DNA of 64,000 nt from Hirsutella rhossiliensis (Eukaryota > Ascomycota > Sordariomycetes > Hypocreales > Ophiocordycipitaceae): the NCBI RefSeq assembly GCF_020360975.1, contig NW_025408676.1, forward strand, positions 1,116,001-1,180,000, given 5' to 3'. The notes beneath the pieces were generated by a model that saw only the letters and a program-made list of their open reading frames with translations, made no database searches and was not told where the DNA came from. Shown here in pieces: positions 23,434-35,241 of the stretch; within the stretch, counting starts at the first letter, position 1; every line of letters begins with the position of its first letter. The position numbers were made by a program, and so were the translations under genes.

Positions 23434-24454
23434 GGGAAAGCGTCGTCCGAGACAAGTCAAGGCGAAAGTCTCGGCCCCTTTTCTCTGTCCTCGCATCGGA
23501 TTCGAATCACGATCGAAACAGCTCTTTTTAGTCGCGCAAAAGGCACTTGCAGTAACAGGCTCTCGTTCTTGTCCTTTACTTTTAGAGTCGAGTGTTGTCG
23601 CGTCACGGACCGCATTGGGGTTGTTAGCGGATCTGCTGTTGGTCCTGGTTGCGGGGGAATGTCAAGATCAGGCTTCCCCATGATTTGTGCGACGCCCGTA
23701 CTTGGGCAATTGCCACGAGGCCATCCATTTCTCCCTCCGCTTTTCTCTGGATACCCCAGCCGGGCCAGACGCAAGTGCCTGCCGTGCAATGTGACGACGG
23801 CAGCGGTCCGAGGGTGCAGAGGATTTCGGCTGAAGAAACGCGACCCATTTTACGGGACTGAGAAGAATTAGCAGCCGAGGTGCTAAGAATTGATTGAGAA
23901 AGGCGCCGAGGAGCCAATGTTTAATTATTGAGACGCTGCACAACTCATTTTCCACAGAGCCTCTGTAAGTAGCGACCGTGAACCTCCCCGAAGAGGACTA
24001 GAAGCCACCGGCTTTGTTTGCTTACCTCTAGCGCCTTGCTTCTGCGTGGTTGTGCCGAAAGGTGGGGGTAATATTAGCAGTCATGAATCTCGTCCAAGGG
24101 GGCAGGGGTCCAGTCCGTGCCGTGGGATAACTTCTTAACGGTGAAAGGAGGGGGATGCCAACGGGCCGCGCGAGGAATGCTATTCGCTGATGGCTGGCAT
24201 GATGATCCAAACACGCTTGCTGGAGACAGGGCCGCTCTGTCGGTCCGGCAGCGGACGAATGACGAGGTCATCGTGGGGCGCAACGAGTCCCTCTCGGAAG
24301 GAGAGAGGCGGGAGGCGCGCGAGGATATAGGCGACTGCGCGCCGCCCTTGTCTTGTTCCTTGCGTCGGCTTCACAGCACGAATGAAGCGTAAAGCACCGG
24401 GAGGGAACAGCGCATTTTCGACTCTGGACCCGCTTTCGAGGCAAATCACTCACA
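23434..24454. promoter_or_regulatory. Intergenic region upstream of the GH32 gene
   Basis: About 1 kb with no supportable gene. A TATA-like gaggatatagg lies near 24322, about 130 bases before the GH32 ATG. Matches to the carbon-catabolite repressor (CreA/Cre1) consensus SYGGRG occur at about 24063 (gtgggg), 24219 (ctggag) and 24273 (gtgggg). The motif is short, so some matches are expected by chance. Confidence 0.4.
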
Positions 24455-26172
24455 ATGGCACGCTCGGCGCTGGCTGTGGCCGTCGCCTTCGGTCTCGCGG
24501 CGCACCTCTGCCTCGCGGTGGACGTGCACCTCCCACTCGGCGACGACTACGGCGGGCAGTATCGGCCCCAGGTTCACTTCTCGGCGCCGCAGAACTTCCT
24601 CAACGACCCCAACGGCCTGTTCCGCGACGGCCGCGGCACATGGCACCTCTACTACCAGTACAACCCGACCGAGCTCGTTGCCGGGAACCAGCACTGGGGC
24701 CATGCAACCTCGCGCGATCTGTACCACTGGGTCAACCAGCCCATCGCCTTGTTCCCCCCGCGCCAAGACGTCTTTGTCTTCTCGGGAAGCTCGGTCGTGG
24801 ATTGCAACAACACCTCGGGCTTCTTTCCGGACCAGGACAATGGCGTCGTGGCGATATACGTGAGTGGCGGACGAGCCCCCGACAGGAACCGCCGAGGTTG
24901 CTGACCACTGCCTGCTAGACACTGGCCGCTCCCGACAGCCAGTCTCAGGCCATTGCGTACTCTCGCGATGGCGGATACACCTTCACTCCCTATGAGGGCA
25001 ACCCTGTCATCCCGGGCAACTCGTCCCAGTTCCGTGACCCCAAGGTCATATCGTACCAAGGACACTGGGTCATGGCCCTCGCCTATCCCGTCGAATTTGC
25101 TGTCGGCATCTTCATCTCTTCAAACCTCATTGACTGGACGCCCGTCAGCAACTTCTCCCACCGCGGGCTCCTCGGCCTGCAGTGGGAGTGCCCCAACCTG
25201 GTCCAGGTGCCGTATGTGGATGAAGACGGCGCCAGGCAAGACGACATGTGGCTCCTGGTCGTCTCCGTCAACCCCGGGGCCCCGTTGGGCGGATCTGTGA
25301 CCCAGTACTACCCGGGCACTTTTGACGGAACCCATTTCCGAGCCGTCGATTCGGCCACGAGATTCATCGACTTTGGCAAGGACAACTATGCGGGCCAGTT
25401 CTTCTACGATGTCGCCGACGAGGACCCCGTCTTCATCGCCTGGGCGTCCAACTGGCAGTATGCCCAGGACGTCCCCACCGACCGAGAAGGCTGGAGAAGC
25501 GTAATGGGCCTCCCCCGTCGTACATATCTGACCAAAACTGCGCGTGTGGGGTGGAAGCTCGTCTTTGAGCCCTACGACCTGAGACCTGTCATGGGAGACG
25601 AGCTCGCATCCAGCGAAGACCTCGCGAACGACGCTCTCACCGTTGACTTTGCCCACGTACCATCCAACGCCCTGTACTGGGAGGCACACGTCACTGGCTT
25701 GCCTGAAGGCGCGCTGCCGGCCAGGGCGTCCATAAACTTCACCTTTGTGAGCCCCCGGACGCGAGAGAGCTTCAGCGGGGGGTTCCTTCTCGGCGCCGAG
25801 TCCTTCTTCCTTGACCGAAGTCGCACTCGTGGCTTTGACAATGTCTTCTTCACGGACAGGTTCTCGGTCGACAGCCCGCGGTCGGGGGATTCGTGGAGCT
25901 TGAGCGGCGTCTTTGACCGTTCCATCATCGAGGTTTTCCTGGACCGAGGAATCGATAGCGCCACGACCATCTTCTTTTCGAAGCAGCCTTTGACAGAACT
26001 GGTGCTTGCCACGTCGGACCTGCCCGAGGGAGCGCGCGTCAGTGTCCGCGTCAACGCTCTTCGAAGCGGATGGGTCGAGGAGGAGAGCATCAATGATGCC
26101 CTGGTCGATGGTTATCGGTCCCCGAAAGATGCGGGAGCGCACGAGGTGCAGCAGATGATAGGCATTCAATGA
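24455..26172 (+). CDS. Secreted glycoside hydrolase family 32 (invertase/inulinase/levanase type)
   Basis: Extracellular hydrolase of beta-fructofuranosides (sucrose, inulin or levan). Exons 24455-24859 and 24919-26172 give 552 aa. A signal peptide ([21 protein letters not shown]) is followed by the five-bladed propeller. The nucleophile motif NDPNG (Asp51), the transition-state-stabilising FRDP and the acid/base WECPNL are all present, so the enzyme looks intact. The second half is the GH32 C-terminal beta-sandwich ([20 protein letters not shown]). Potential N-glycosylation sites are NNTS, NSS, NFS and NFT. Sequence alone does not fix the substrate among sucrose, inulin and levan. The gene has its own 1-kb promoter with CreA-like sites. 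Confidence 0.93.
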
Positions 26173-26549
26173 AAAGACAGACGCTCCTCTCCATGGTTCC
26201 TTGTGCATCTCGTAAAGTCATGAGTCTGCCTTTTCAGTAACATGCAGGTTTTCAAGGCACCTGCCAGCTAGGAAGGTACCTACTTGGCCATGGGTTGAGG
26301 TAGGTGCGAGGAACGATCAACCAGAACGTGGAGGGACTGGGCGGTGCTTTGCTGCCCGTTGTTCCTACATTCAGACTGTGACGCAGCGTCTCCGAGGTGC
26401 CTCGATACGCGCATAAACCTGATGGTCAGGCGAGTGAGGCGGGTGATACAATCGATTTGTTCGTCGTTGTCGTGAGTCGCAATTCAAAGTGGACGCACGC
26501 TCCGGCATACTCCAGCCTCAACACCGGCCCGTCTTTTCAACCGCCAGCC
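26173..26549. other. Intergenic between GH32 gene and HEI10-like gene
   Basis: No gene. Contains another TACCTACTT/GGTAGGTGC low-complexity patch (26270-26312). Confidence 0.5.
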
Positions 26550-27803
26550 ATGGAGCACGCCCTGACCTGCAATAACCTCAAATGCAAAAAGGAACTCGGG
26601 GATCGGGCTCTCGTCACCACCTGCAGGTAGGTGTGTTGACTATCGGGGTTGGCTTGCCTGTCGACGCTAAAGTATTTCCCCAGTCACATCTTTTGCCTCG
26701 AATGCGTCCGCCGACTTGGCCTGTCCACGCAAGAGAACCCCAGGGGTGCCGCATGCCCGGCGTGCAACTCGCAGCTCGCAAAGCCCGACGATGCTGTCTT
26801 TGCCAACCTCAACCCAAGCGAGGACTACAAGACGAGTATTCTCAGCGGCCTCAGCCCCAACGTCATCATGGAGTGCGCCGGCCGCGCTCTCAGCTTCTGG
26901 GCCTACCAGACGACACAACAAATCTCCTACCAACAATATCTCTGCAAGACTTTGGCGGAGAAATACTCAAATCTGAAACTCCGACTCGACCAGACAGCCA
27001 AGGACGCCAATATCGAGTTGGAGCGTCTGCGGCAGAAGCTCGATTGTTTGTTTCCGCTGGCAGCGCCCTGCTCCGTCCTTTGCTGACTTGACGCAGCCTC
27101 GGCGGCTGAGCACGACGGCATGCGACGCAAGAACGAAGAGTTGGCGCAGGCGTACAGGGATAAGAGTCGCAAGCTCCTGCAGACACAGGAGCTCTACGAC
27201 AAGGCCAAGAGGAAGGCCGAGATGGGTCAGATCCAACGAGCCGCATCCGACGCCGTCGACTCGACTCTCCTTGCCGAGCCGCAGTCGCAGCGCACGGCCG
27301 GCGCTTTCGATGGTTATCATCCACAGCAAGAGCCGAGCTACCGACATGCCTTTGTTCCATACGGCAACGGCAACAGGCTCGATGCTTCTGGTGTTCACTC
27401 TGGATTCTTCAAGTCGAATCTCCGCCATGTGCCTTCCGAGGAACGGTGGCCTGGACAAGGTAGGGCGACTGAATGTGCGTCAGACCGGATGCGCCGCCTG
27501 ATCCCGAGCACTTGTAGACTAAATGTGGATTCAGCGACCGGCTGCTTCGTTTCCGTCGAGCCTGAAGAGCGCAATGTGCCACGAACCCAGCCATACCTTG
27601 GCCTGGGAGGTCATCCAAGATACTCGGGTACACCTGTGCCACTTGGCACCGGCCACAGGAGACCAGCCGATGCTCCGACTCCTGGCTTCGCCCAGAGCCG
27701 CAGCGGCTTATCCGGGCTCGGCCTCAGCTCGGGATTGAAGGTTAGCCAGCCAGCAGCCCCTGATGGGATGCTGGGCGGTTCGGGGCGTAGTCATTGCTGG
27801 TAG
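26550..27803 (+). CDS. HEI10: HEI10/CCNB1IP1-like RING protein (meiotic crossover E3 ligase)
   Basis: Family members are RING-type E3 ligases that stabilise crossover sites on meiotic chromosomes; Sordaria Hei10 is the fungal reference. Exons 26550-26626, 26684-27045, 27097-27459 and 27535-27803 give 356 aa. A RING-like finger lies at residues 7-60 (CNNLKC, TTCSHIFCLEC, CPACNSQL), then a coiled coil (about 110-185), then a Ser/Gly-rich tail. The tail frame is supported by a SxGLKVSxP motif near the C terminus, which I remember from fungal homologs. The last intron (75 nt) is a multiple of three, so retaining it would insert 25 residues without a frameshift; this is the least certain splice. 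Confidence 0.82.
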
Positions 27804-28261
27804 TGCACAGTCGAGCGACAGTCGTCTCCAGCAGGCCATGTAATCGACGGCATGAAATTCACGACACGTTTACTGGGAGTATTCACTTCGTTCAATGTCA
27901 AAGACGAAGGGCGGAAACAGGTAGTGCTCATGTTGTTGCGTACAAGCTAGCGGGAGAAGAGAGCATCGGAATTTGTCACCGAGTTGGTAGGTGGTCACGC
28001 AAGTCCAGTTTGCTCGAACGGGTTTTTCTTAGCCATATCAAGTAACCATTTGGTACGCAAGAATGGCTTTCTTTGTTGAAGTCGATTTTCCTTGTTTCCT
28101 GCCGGCTTTGTGCGGTGGACAAGAGGCGACTTCCGTCCTTTGAGCACGAGCGGTTGGTTGTTCAGCTCGTCCTTGGAGGCGGACGCTTTTAAATACCGAC
28201 GCTGCTGCCCTCGATTGATGGGAGTTTCGTCGTCGTCCGAGAGACAGAAATACCGCCGACC
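27804..28261. other. Intergenic with TATA-like element
   Basis: No gene supported. A TATA-like tttaaata at about 28187 lies roughly 75 bases before the ATG at 28262 and is the main argument that something is transcribed there. Confidence 0.4.
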
Positions 28262-28879
28262 ATGGGTTCAGTCGCAACCCGGGGCGGAGCAAGTGGCCAA
28301 TTCATGCCCAAGATGACGTCAGGGCAAATCGAAGCCGTCTCCGGGCGACTGGTGACGGCAAACACCGCAAGGTTGTGCATGGACAAGGCATCTCAACTGC
28401 TGGACCAGATCAAGCGAACGACATACTGGAGCAGCATTTCCAGCGGGAAACGGGCAGCCAAGAAGCTGAGAAGAAGGTCAAAGACGACCAGGCAGCAGCC
28501 GCAGCCGGAGCCGCGCAGGTGGTGCGATTTGCAGAGTATCCATCAGGGATTCCAGGCCAAAGTCGTGGGCAGCAACCGTCATGCTGTTGAACGCGTGCCA
28601 GCGGAAGCGACCCGGCCACTGCACCCGGCTCCCCACACGGCGGCAAAGACACCTGGCCAAGGATATCGGCGACAGGGGCGGGTGACGGGCAAGCACGGGC
28701 AAGCATGGGAGGCCCTCGGATCCAATCCGCCGTTTAGCCACCCGACGCAATACGAGGTGCGATGCAGACGAACAGCCCTCCCAGAAGCGAGGGGCCAATT
28801 CAACAGGGCCGGTTATCATTTGGTATCGGACCTGGCGAGTCCATTCTCGGCCACGACCAAGGGAGGTCGAGTCGACTAG
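28262..28879 (+). pseudogene. Uncharacterised small locus, possibly frameshifted
   Basis: Not recognised. The open frame from the ATG at 28262 has 205 codons, but its composition changes. The first 50 residues (FMPKMTSGQIEAVSGRL, CMDKASQLLDQIK) look protein-like. From about 28400 the +2 frame (ANDILEQHFQRETGSQEAEK, KVKDDQ, VVRFAEY) looks more like coding sequence than the continuing frame, which becomes rich in Arg, Pro, His and Trp. No good splice pair explains the switch, so a frameshift in a decaying gene, or an assembly error, is possible. The +2 frame has stops near 28590 and 28740. It could also be non-coding. A TATA-like box lies upstream. Confidence 0.35.
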
Positions 28880-29569
28880 ATTGTTCTGCTATAAGATAAG
28901 ATGCAATGAAGAGAAACCTCGGCCATGCTTTTTCTGAGACCCAGATTGTTGATACGGGCCACGCTCGCCAATGATCCTCGGGGGCCCATACGTATCTATG
29001 CTGATCTTCAAGCAAGCTTGATCAGCCCCCGGACTTCCCGTTAGCGTTAGTGCGGGTGTGCGGGTGACGGCCTCCTAGGTTCTTCGTGGCCCGCAGGCCG
29101 TCGCCGCTCTTGTCACAAACATACGCGTCTCTTTTCGCTGGGCTAGAGAACGAACCTCGCGCTGCAAAATGCATCGGCATTGCTCAAGTCGCCAATAGCA
29201 CTCGTCGCCCTCTTGACTCAATCGAGCTCGCGCTCTTCTTCCTGTCCCTTCCCGCCGCCTTGCGACCGCCCGCGGCCCACGTGGCCCCTGTCGACGCCCT
29301 TCGTTTTACCAACACATTGCGAGCGAAGCCATCCACAAGGGCCGTGGCAGGCAACGACGGGAACACAAACCTCTCTAAACCCCTTCACGCGCATCGGACC
29401 ACAGCAGATTGCTAGCCGAAAGAACGACAAGGCGGCGACGATACCCACGACCTGCTCCACCCCCGCAGTGCTGAACGAAATCTTCCCAACGTCGCCCCAA
29501 CGTCGCTACCGAGCGCCGCGGTTGGAATCGTCGCTGCACCGCCGCATTTCATGGTGCGCATACGCCCTC
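28880..29569. other. Intergenic / YND1 promoter and 5' UTR
   Basis: No gene supported. The stretch 29220-29400 is rich in pyrimidine and CGC/CCG triplets. The frame at 29180-29785 is a shadow crossing the YND1 first exon. Confidence 0.5.
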
Positions 29570-31698
29570 ATGGGGAAGAACTGTACGTCGCGGCCGCGTG
29601 ATTCCATCATTGTGCCTCATGCTCCCGCCAGTTTCGCTTACAGGCCGTGGTTGGTGCAGCGCAATATGGTGTCATCCTCGACGCTGGTTCCTCGGGAACT
29701 CGCGTCTACGTTTACAAGTGGAAGCATCCAGCCCGGGCCATTAAGCATGCTTCCGTGGCAGAGGCGCACCGCCTGCCCAGGTTGAAGCTCAAGAAGAGCG
29801 AGAAGATTCATCCCGGTGTCTCCACGTTTGCCGAAGACGTCGCCTCCGTCGGTCCCGACCACCTCGAGTCCCTCATGAAGGTGGCCATCAGCGAGGTGCC
29901 TGCCGCGAAAATCCCCGAGACGCCAATCTTCCTCATGGCCACTGCGGGTGTCCGCTTCCTGCCAAGACTGCAGCAGACGGCGCTCCTACGAGGTATTTGC
30001 AGCTACTTGCGGGCCAGCACCGAGTTTCATCTCCCGGACTGCAAGTCGCACATCAAGGTCATATCGGGCGAAACGGAAGGCCTCTATGGCTGGATCGCAA
30101 CCAACTACCTGCTTGGCGGATTCGACCATCCCGGCGAACACGCCCACGGCAAGAGTCACCACACCTACGGGTTCCTTGACATGGGCGGAGCTTCGGCGCA
30201 GATAGCCTTTGCGCCAAATACCACGGAGACCAGCAAGCACGCAAATGACTTGAAGCTGGTTCGGATGCGACACTTGGATGGATCACCGGAGGAGTACAAG
30301 GTGTTCACGGCTACCTGGCTCGGCTTCGGTGCCAACAAAGCCCGCACTCGATATATCGAAAGCCTTCAGGACAGTTACGACAACTCCGACAAGACGCAAG
30401 AACTTCCAGATCCATGCATGCCACGCGGGCTGCGTACAACGCTGAGCGGGGAGCCGGCGGTTGACAGCAAGACAGCCCATGGACAAGTCCTGGTTGGGAC
30501 CGGGGCGTTTGACGAGTGCCTGCGCAAGACATTTCCGCTCCTCCGGAAAGACGCGCCCTGCGAAGATCATCCGTGTCTGCTCAACGGCCAGCATGTTCCA
30601 GTCATCGATTTCGACGTCAATCACTTTGTCGGCGTTTCCGAATACTGGCACGCCACCCATGGCGTGTTCGGCAAAGAGAACACTGTGTATGATATCGCCG
30701 TGTATCAGCGCGCAGTCCTGGACTTTTGCAATCGTGACTGGTCTGCCATCGAAGCGGATCTGAAGAAGAAAAATAAAAAGCTGGAGCGGAAAACGCAAAC
30801 GGCACGCGAGGCGTGTTTCAAGGCCTCTTGGCTAATCAACGTGCTCCATGACGGCATAGGTATTCCCCGAGTCACCTTGGAAGGCACCCCCAGTACAGAC
30901 ATCAATGCGACCAAAGATGCAGTGGGAACGGCCAAGGGCAAAGGATTCCTCGACCCCTTTCAGCCAGTTGACAAGATTGAAGGTGTCGAGGTCAGCTGGA
31001 CTCTCGGCAAAATGGTTCTCTATGCTGCCGGTCAGATTCCTCCCAACGAATCATCCTCTTTCCCAGTAGGATTTGGGAGTAACGTGGGATCGGGTACACC
31101 GTCCGACTTCGAGCACGCCGGTTCCATACCCCTGCTACCGCCCAGTCCCAACGACACGGACGACGATGGGCCTGTCATGGCGCCGAGCAAATCCACGTCG
31201 GGTCTCTTGGCGCTGATATTACTGCTGCTCCTGGCTGCCTTTTTGCTGAGGAGACCGGAGTGGCGAAGACGGCTGGCGGGCATGATCCGTCGGCAGCGGC
31301 GTTCCGGCGCCGGACGCAAACCTGCCCGAGGGGTCCCTTCCTTCGTGAACAAGCTCCTGGGGCGCAATTCAACGGCGTACGAACGCATCGTGGAAGAGGC
31401 AGACGTGGCTGACCTGGAACTGGGAGACGTAGACTCTGAGGATCACGACTATTCGGACGGCAGCGACAGCTCACGGGCTGGCTCCCGCCCCGTCGTGCAA
31501 CCCCCCAGGCTGAACCTTGACCGATCGGAGGATCTTCAGCCGCCATCGGAGATGGATAGGAACGGACTTGTAATCCGCACCGAGAGCCGTGAGAGGCTCG
31601 CTCCAACGCTCCAAATGCTCAACGCGGGCCGGCGCAGTAGGGTTGGCAGCCCGACCCGGTTGAAGAGCCCTCTGATGACGCCGCGTGAAGACCTGTGA
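29570..31698 (+). CDS. YND1: Golgi apyrase / nucleoside diphosphatase (GDA1/CD39 family, Ynd1)
   Basis: Hydrolyses nucleoside di- and triphosphates in the Golgi lumen, releasing NMP for nucleotide-sugar antiport and so supporting glycosylation. A 13-nt first exon (29570-29582, MGKN plus one base) joins 29660-31698, giving 683 aa. This splice gives MGKNSQYGVILDAGSSGTR, the normal family start; other acceptors in the region break the frame. Apyrase-conserved regions: DAGSSGTR (ACR1), MATAGVR (ACR2), SGETEGLYGW (ACR3) and DMGGASAQIAF (ACR4). A single membrane segment near residue 520 (LLALILLLLLAAFLL) is followed by a basic, then Ser/Asp-rich tail of about 150 residues. Ynd1 rather than Gda1 is inferred from the C-terminal anchor. 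Confidence 0.92.
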
Positions 31699-32043
31699 TG
31701 GCCGCAGTCCGTCACGCGAGACATGATGCGGGGTAGTAGGCCGGACATGTCAGGACATGGCTGCCTTTATTCCTCGTGATTGAGTTGCTTCTCTCTTGAT
31801 TGCACTATGCAGGGCGAGAGATCGGGTGAATTACAGTGTTGGGGCACGCGGCGTCTTTGGTTGGGAACGTATGAGTCGGAAGATGCTTCAAAGGCATGAG
31901 CGGGTGATATTTCGTCGAAGCTAGTAGTTGAATTGAAGATGTAATTGAGAGGCAGGAAAGAGCAAAAGAAACCTAGTCCCTGCAGCAACGCCGAGAGAAG
32001 TCAGGTCGATGGTCGGCAGGAAATGACTGGCAGGGGCTGCTTT
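31699..32043. other. Convergent intergenic region YND1/Hikeshi
   Basis: 3' flanks of two convergent genes; nothing else seen. Confidence 0.5.
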
Positions 32044-32646
32044 TCAGTCCGACTGCTTCTCGAGGAAGCTCGGGTCGGACCGGACACGGGACTCGAACTT
32101 GCGCCACCAATCCTCAAAGGCCTTGAGAGGCACAACTTGGGCGCCGCCGGGGCCAGCAGAACCACTGAAGCTGGCGAGGAAATTGAAGGCGTTCTGGATG
32201 ATGCGCTGGGCAAGCACAATGGTCGTGGGCTGAGTCGGCGAAGGCTGGCCGGCGAGAGCCTTATTACCGGCGAGCTCTTGCAGGCGCTTGCTGACGGCGT
32301 CGGCCGGCTCGACGGAAACTCCAATGACAAGCCCGCCTGCGCCGACGTCCACCCCGGCGCCGACTTTGAACACGGCGCTCTCCTTGCCCGGGCCGATGGC
32401 GCCGAGGAACCGAAACGGGGGATTTTCTCCGCGGCGAGCGGCGGTGTCGACGTCGTTGGCGGTGGCGAGGTAGATGGCGGCGGCGGTGTCGTCGGGCAGG
32501 GCGACGCCTGGGAGAAGAAAGACGACGACGTGGGAAAAGTGCCTGGCGGCAGGCAGGGCGTAGAGGAACGAGGCCTGGGCCGGCGTCGCGGTCGGCTCCG
32601 TGATGAGCGGCTGGCCGGCCGGGACGATGCCGAAGAGGGGGGACAT
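32044..32646 (-). CDS. OPI10: Hikeshi/Opi10 family protein (Hsp70 nuclear import carrier)
   Basis: Animal Hikeshi carries Hsp70 into the nucleus during heat stress; the budding-yeast homolog Opi10 was named for inositol phenotypes. A single exon encodes 200 aa, the normal family length. The start MSPLFGIVPAGQPLITEP and the block HVVVFLLPGVALPDDTAAAIYL are the conserved N-terminal domain, followed by FRFLGAIGPGKESAVFKV. The C terminus (FEDWWRKFESRVRSDPSFL) is the conserved Trp-containing helix. A second ATG is immediately upstream (32649). Divergent from the NEDD8 E1 subunit gene. Confidence 0.9.
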   Translation of the reverse strand: MSPLFGIVPAGQPLITEPTATPAQASFLYALPAARHFSHVVVFLLPGVALPDDTAAAIYLATANDVDTAARRGENPPFRFLGAIGPGKESAVFKVGAGVDVGAGGLVIGVSVEPADAVSKRLQELAGNKALAGQPSPTQPTTIVLAQRIIQNAFNFLASFSGSAGPGGAQVVPLKAFEDWWRKFESRVRSDPSFLEKQSD

Positions 32647-33366
32647 CATTGGGTTGTTTGTGGTGGGTTCCCCTCTGCAGGCTTGCACCTCTTGTCTCCA
32701 ACTAACTCACCGCTTCTGTCCTTGACGTGTATATCTGCTGGGCCGCGGGGTTACAGCCCGTGGAGGTGGGGAAACAATGCGAGTGCCCGAAGGGTGAGTT
32801 CACACCAAGCAACTGCGCAGCCGATTTTTTTATGGAGGGTAAATATGCATCCTCGAAAGTGTTCCCGTAGAATCCACGAGCAGCAAGTAGGTATCCGGTA
32901 GTAGCCTTCAAACCAGCCGTTCATGTTAAGATGAACATGCTTGGAAATGGTCGTTCCTACACTTTGAATATTGAAAGGCTTCACCACTGGCTGGAAATAC
33001 CCAGATATACTACGGCTTTAACCTTTATTCTTATCTTTATTTCGACAACGACGGAAAAGCTGGGTTGCCCCCCGTCGTGGTCTGGAGAAGCTCCCGGGTA
33101 GGTGGGCACTGGCGCGTGTCGGGAGTGGGAGGGGGGAGAGGGGGAGGAGGCACCTGCACGCCCTGCAACCACCCGCCTTTCCTCACTGTTATCTGCCCTC
33201 CCAGCTCATCCAACCCTCCAAATAGCTGCCCCGGCCCTCACTGTCCGAGGCCTCAGCATAGGTACGGCTCCCCAGCAAAGGCGGAAACCAAGGGCTTCTA
33301 CTCGCATCACCTGGCACCCGCCCGACCCACCACCCCTCCCACGCCCTCTGACGAGACCCGAAGAGC
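32647..33366. promoter_or_regulatory. Divergent intergenic region Hikeshi/ULA1
   Basis: 720 bases between divergent starts. An A/T-rich stretch around 33010-33050 and GGGAGG/GGGGGAG runs at 33120-33150 are visible; no gene is supported. Confidence 0.5.
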
Positions 33367-35241
33367 ATGGCCGACGCCGTGGCCCAGACACCTCCCGCCC
33401 TCCACGCGCCGTCGGACAAGGAGAGGAAGTATGATCGTCAGTTGAGGCTCTGGGCAGCCTCGGGCCAGGCCGCCCTCGAGTCCGCCAACATCCTCCTCGT
33501 CAACTCTGGCTGCGGCACGGTTGGCGTCGAGACGCTCAAGAACCTCGTGCTCCCTGGTTTGTTTACCGCACCGTCGACGAGTCCCATCCTGGCTCGCCAA
33601 CTAAGATGGGCGTGCAGGCATCGGCCGCTTCACCATCGCCGATGAGGCCGTAGTCGGTGATGGCGACCTCGGCGTCAACTTCTTCCTCGACGAATCTTGT
33701 CGGGGTAAGTCGCGTGCACGGTGCTGCACACGCCTTCTGCAGGAGCTCAACCCAGAAGTCAGCGGTGACTGGCATCCCAAGTCCGACGTGGGTTTTCCCA
33801 ACTGCTACTCAGCGCCCCCAATGCCCGACCTGTGCGCACGTCGAAGCTGGTGGCTGGTACCTAACCGGGAACTGCCAGTCTCCTATGCACCTACGAGGCC
33901 TACTTGACTCGTCGGATGCATTCACAATCATCCTGTATACGCTGCCCCTGAAGATGGATCAAGTCGACATCCTCACGGCGTACGCTCGAGAACATCACAT
34001 CCCGCTGATTGCCGTCCACTCCGTGGGCTTCTACTCATACTTCAGCACTCGCCTACCTGGCACATTCCCCGTCGTCGAAACACATCCCGAGGAGGCTGCC
34101 AACGCTGATCTGAGACTCCTCAACCCTTGGCCAGAGCTGGCCGAATTTGCGAGTGACATGACCAGGGACATGGACAGCCTCGACGACCATGACCACGGCC
34201 ACTTACCGCTGGTTGTCATCCTGCTTCACTATTTGTCCGTATGGAGGAAGAGTCATGGCAATTTCAATCCCACATCGTACGAAGACAAGGTTGCATTTCG
34301 TGGCTTGATTGCAGAAGCCATGCGGAGAAACAACCCCGAGGGAGGCGAGGAGAACTTCGACGAGGCCGTCGCCGCTGTCATGAAGCTCGTCACCTCGCAT
34401 CCTCTACCCGGCTCATTGCGGCAAGTATTCGACCACCGAGACCAGTCCGAGGTAAGCATGTGCGCAGTGATGGACATCTTTGCTGGACGAGGCTGATTCT
34501 CCTCGCCAGGACCAGTGCCAGTCCACTTTCTGGACCATTGCCCAAGCCGTCAAGCAATTCTACGAAAAATACCAAGAGCTACCCCTAGCAGGCGCTCTCC
34601 CCGACATGAAGGCCAAATCGGACGTCTATGTCAAGCTCCAGTGCCTTTACAAGGACAAGGCTCGTCGAGATGCTCTTCAAGTATTTGCCACAGTGCGTGC
34701 GATGACGGGCGGAGATCAAGTTGAACTTACCGAGGTGGAGCTCTTTTGCAAGAACGCGAGGTTCATCAAGCTTGTCAACGCGGTCGAGGGGCCCAGCATG
34801 GAGCAGGTGATTGGTAAGCGACGGATTCCAACAAAAGCAAGCTGCTTCCAGTCGAGGGCCGTGGCTGACTGCAGGACGTCCACAGAGAGCGAGCTTGCCA
34901 ACGACGAAGCTGCGGCCATTCCTGGTGTCGAGATGCCAAGGTCCCTGATGCCCCTTTACATGGCCCTGACTGCCACATCAAACGTTGCGACTGCCACGGC
35001 GGAGGAGATTGTTGCTTCCATTGCCCAGCGAGCACCAGCCCTTGCTAAGAACGACAGGGTTGCGCAGGTGGCCGAGGAGGTGTCGAGAGCTGCCGGCGGG
35101 GAGTTGCACAATATCTCAGCGATGACGGGGGGCATGGTGGCACAGGAAGTGATCAAGGTCATCACTAGACAATACATCCCCATCGAAAATACGTGTGTAT
35201 TGGATGGTATAGAAAGTCGATGCCAGGTTCTCCGTCTGTGA
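33367..35241 (+). CDS. ULA1: NEDD8-activating enzyme E1 regulatory subunit (Ula1/APPBP1)
   Basis: Pairs with Uba3 to adenylate NEDD8/Rub1 for cullin modification. Exons 33367-33556, 33618-33787, 33879-34451, 34510-34813 and 34886-35241 sum to 530 aa, matching the family length. The N-terminal [18 protein letters not shown] and the pseudo-nucleotide-binding [17 protein letters not shown] are typical of the catalytically inactive E1 half. [22 protein letters not shown] follows, then the C-terminal adenylation-fold end [18 protein letters not shown]. No catalytic cysteine is expected in this subunit. The fourth intron acceptor (34885) was chosen because the alternative at 34874 breaks the frame. 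Confidence 0.92.

Noticed and set aside
29632..29643. YND1 acceptors at 29631 or 29643
   Set aside because: Both need a phase-0 first exon, which no upstream ATG and donor pair other than a bare ATG supplies; the acceptor at 29659 gives the conserved start in frame.
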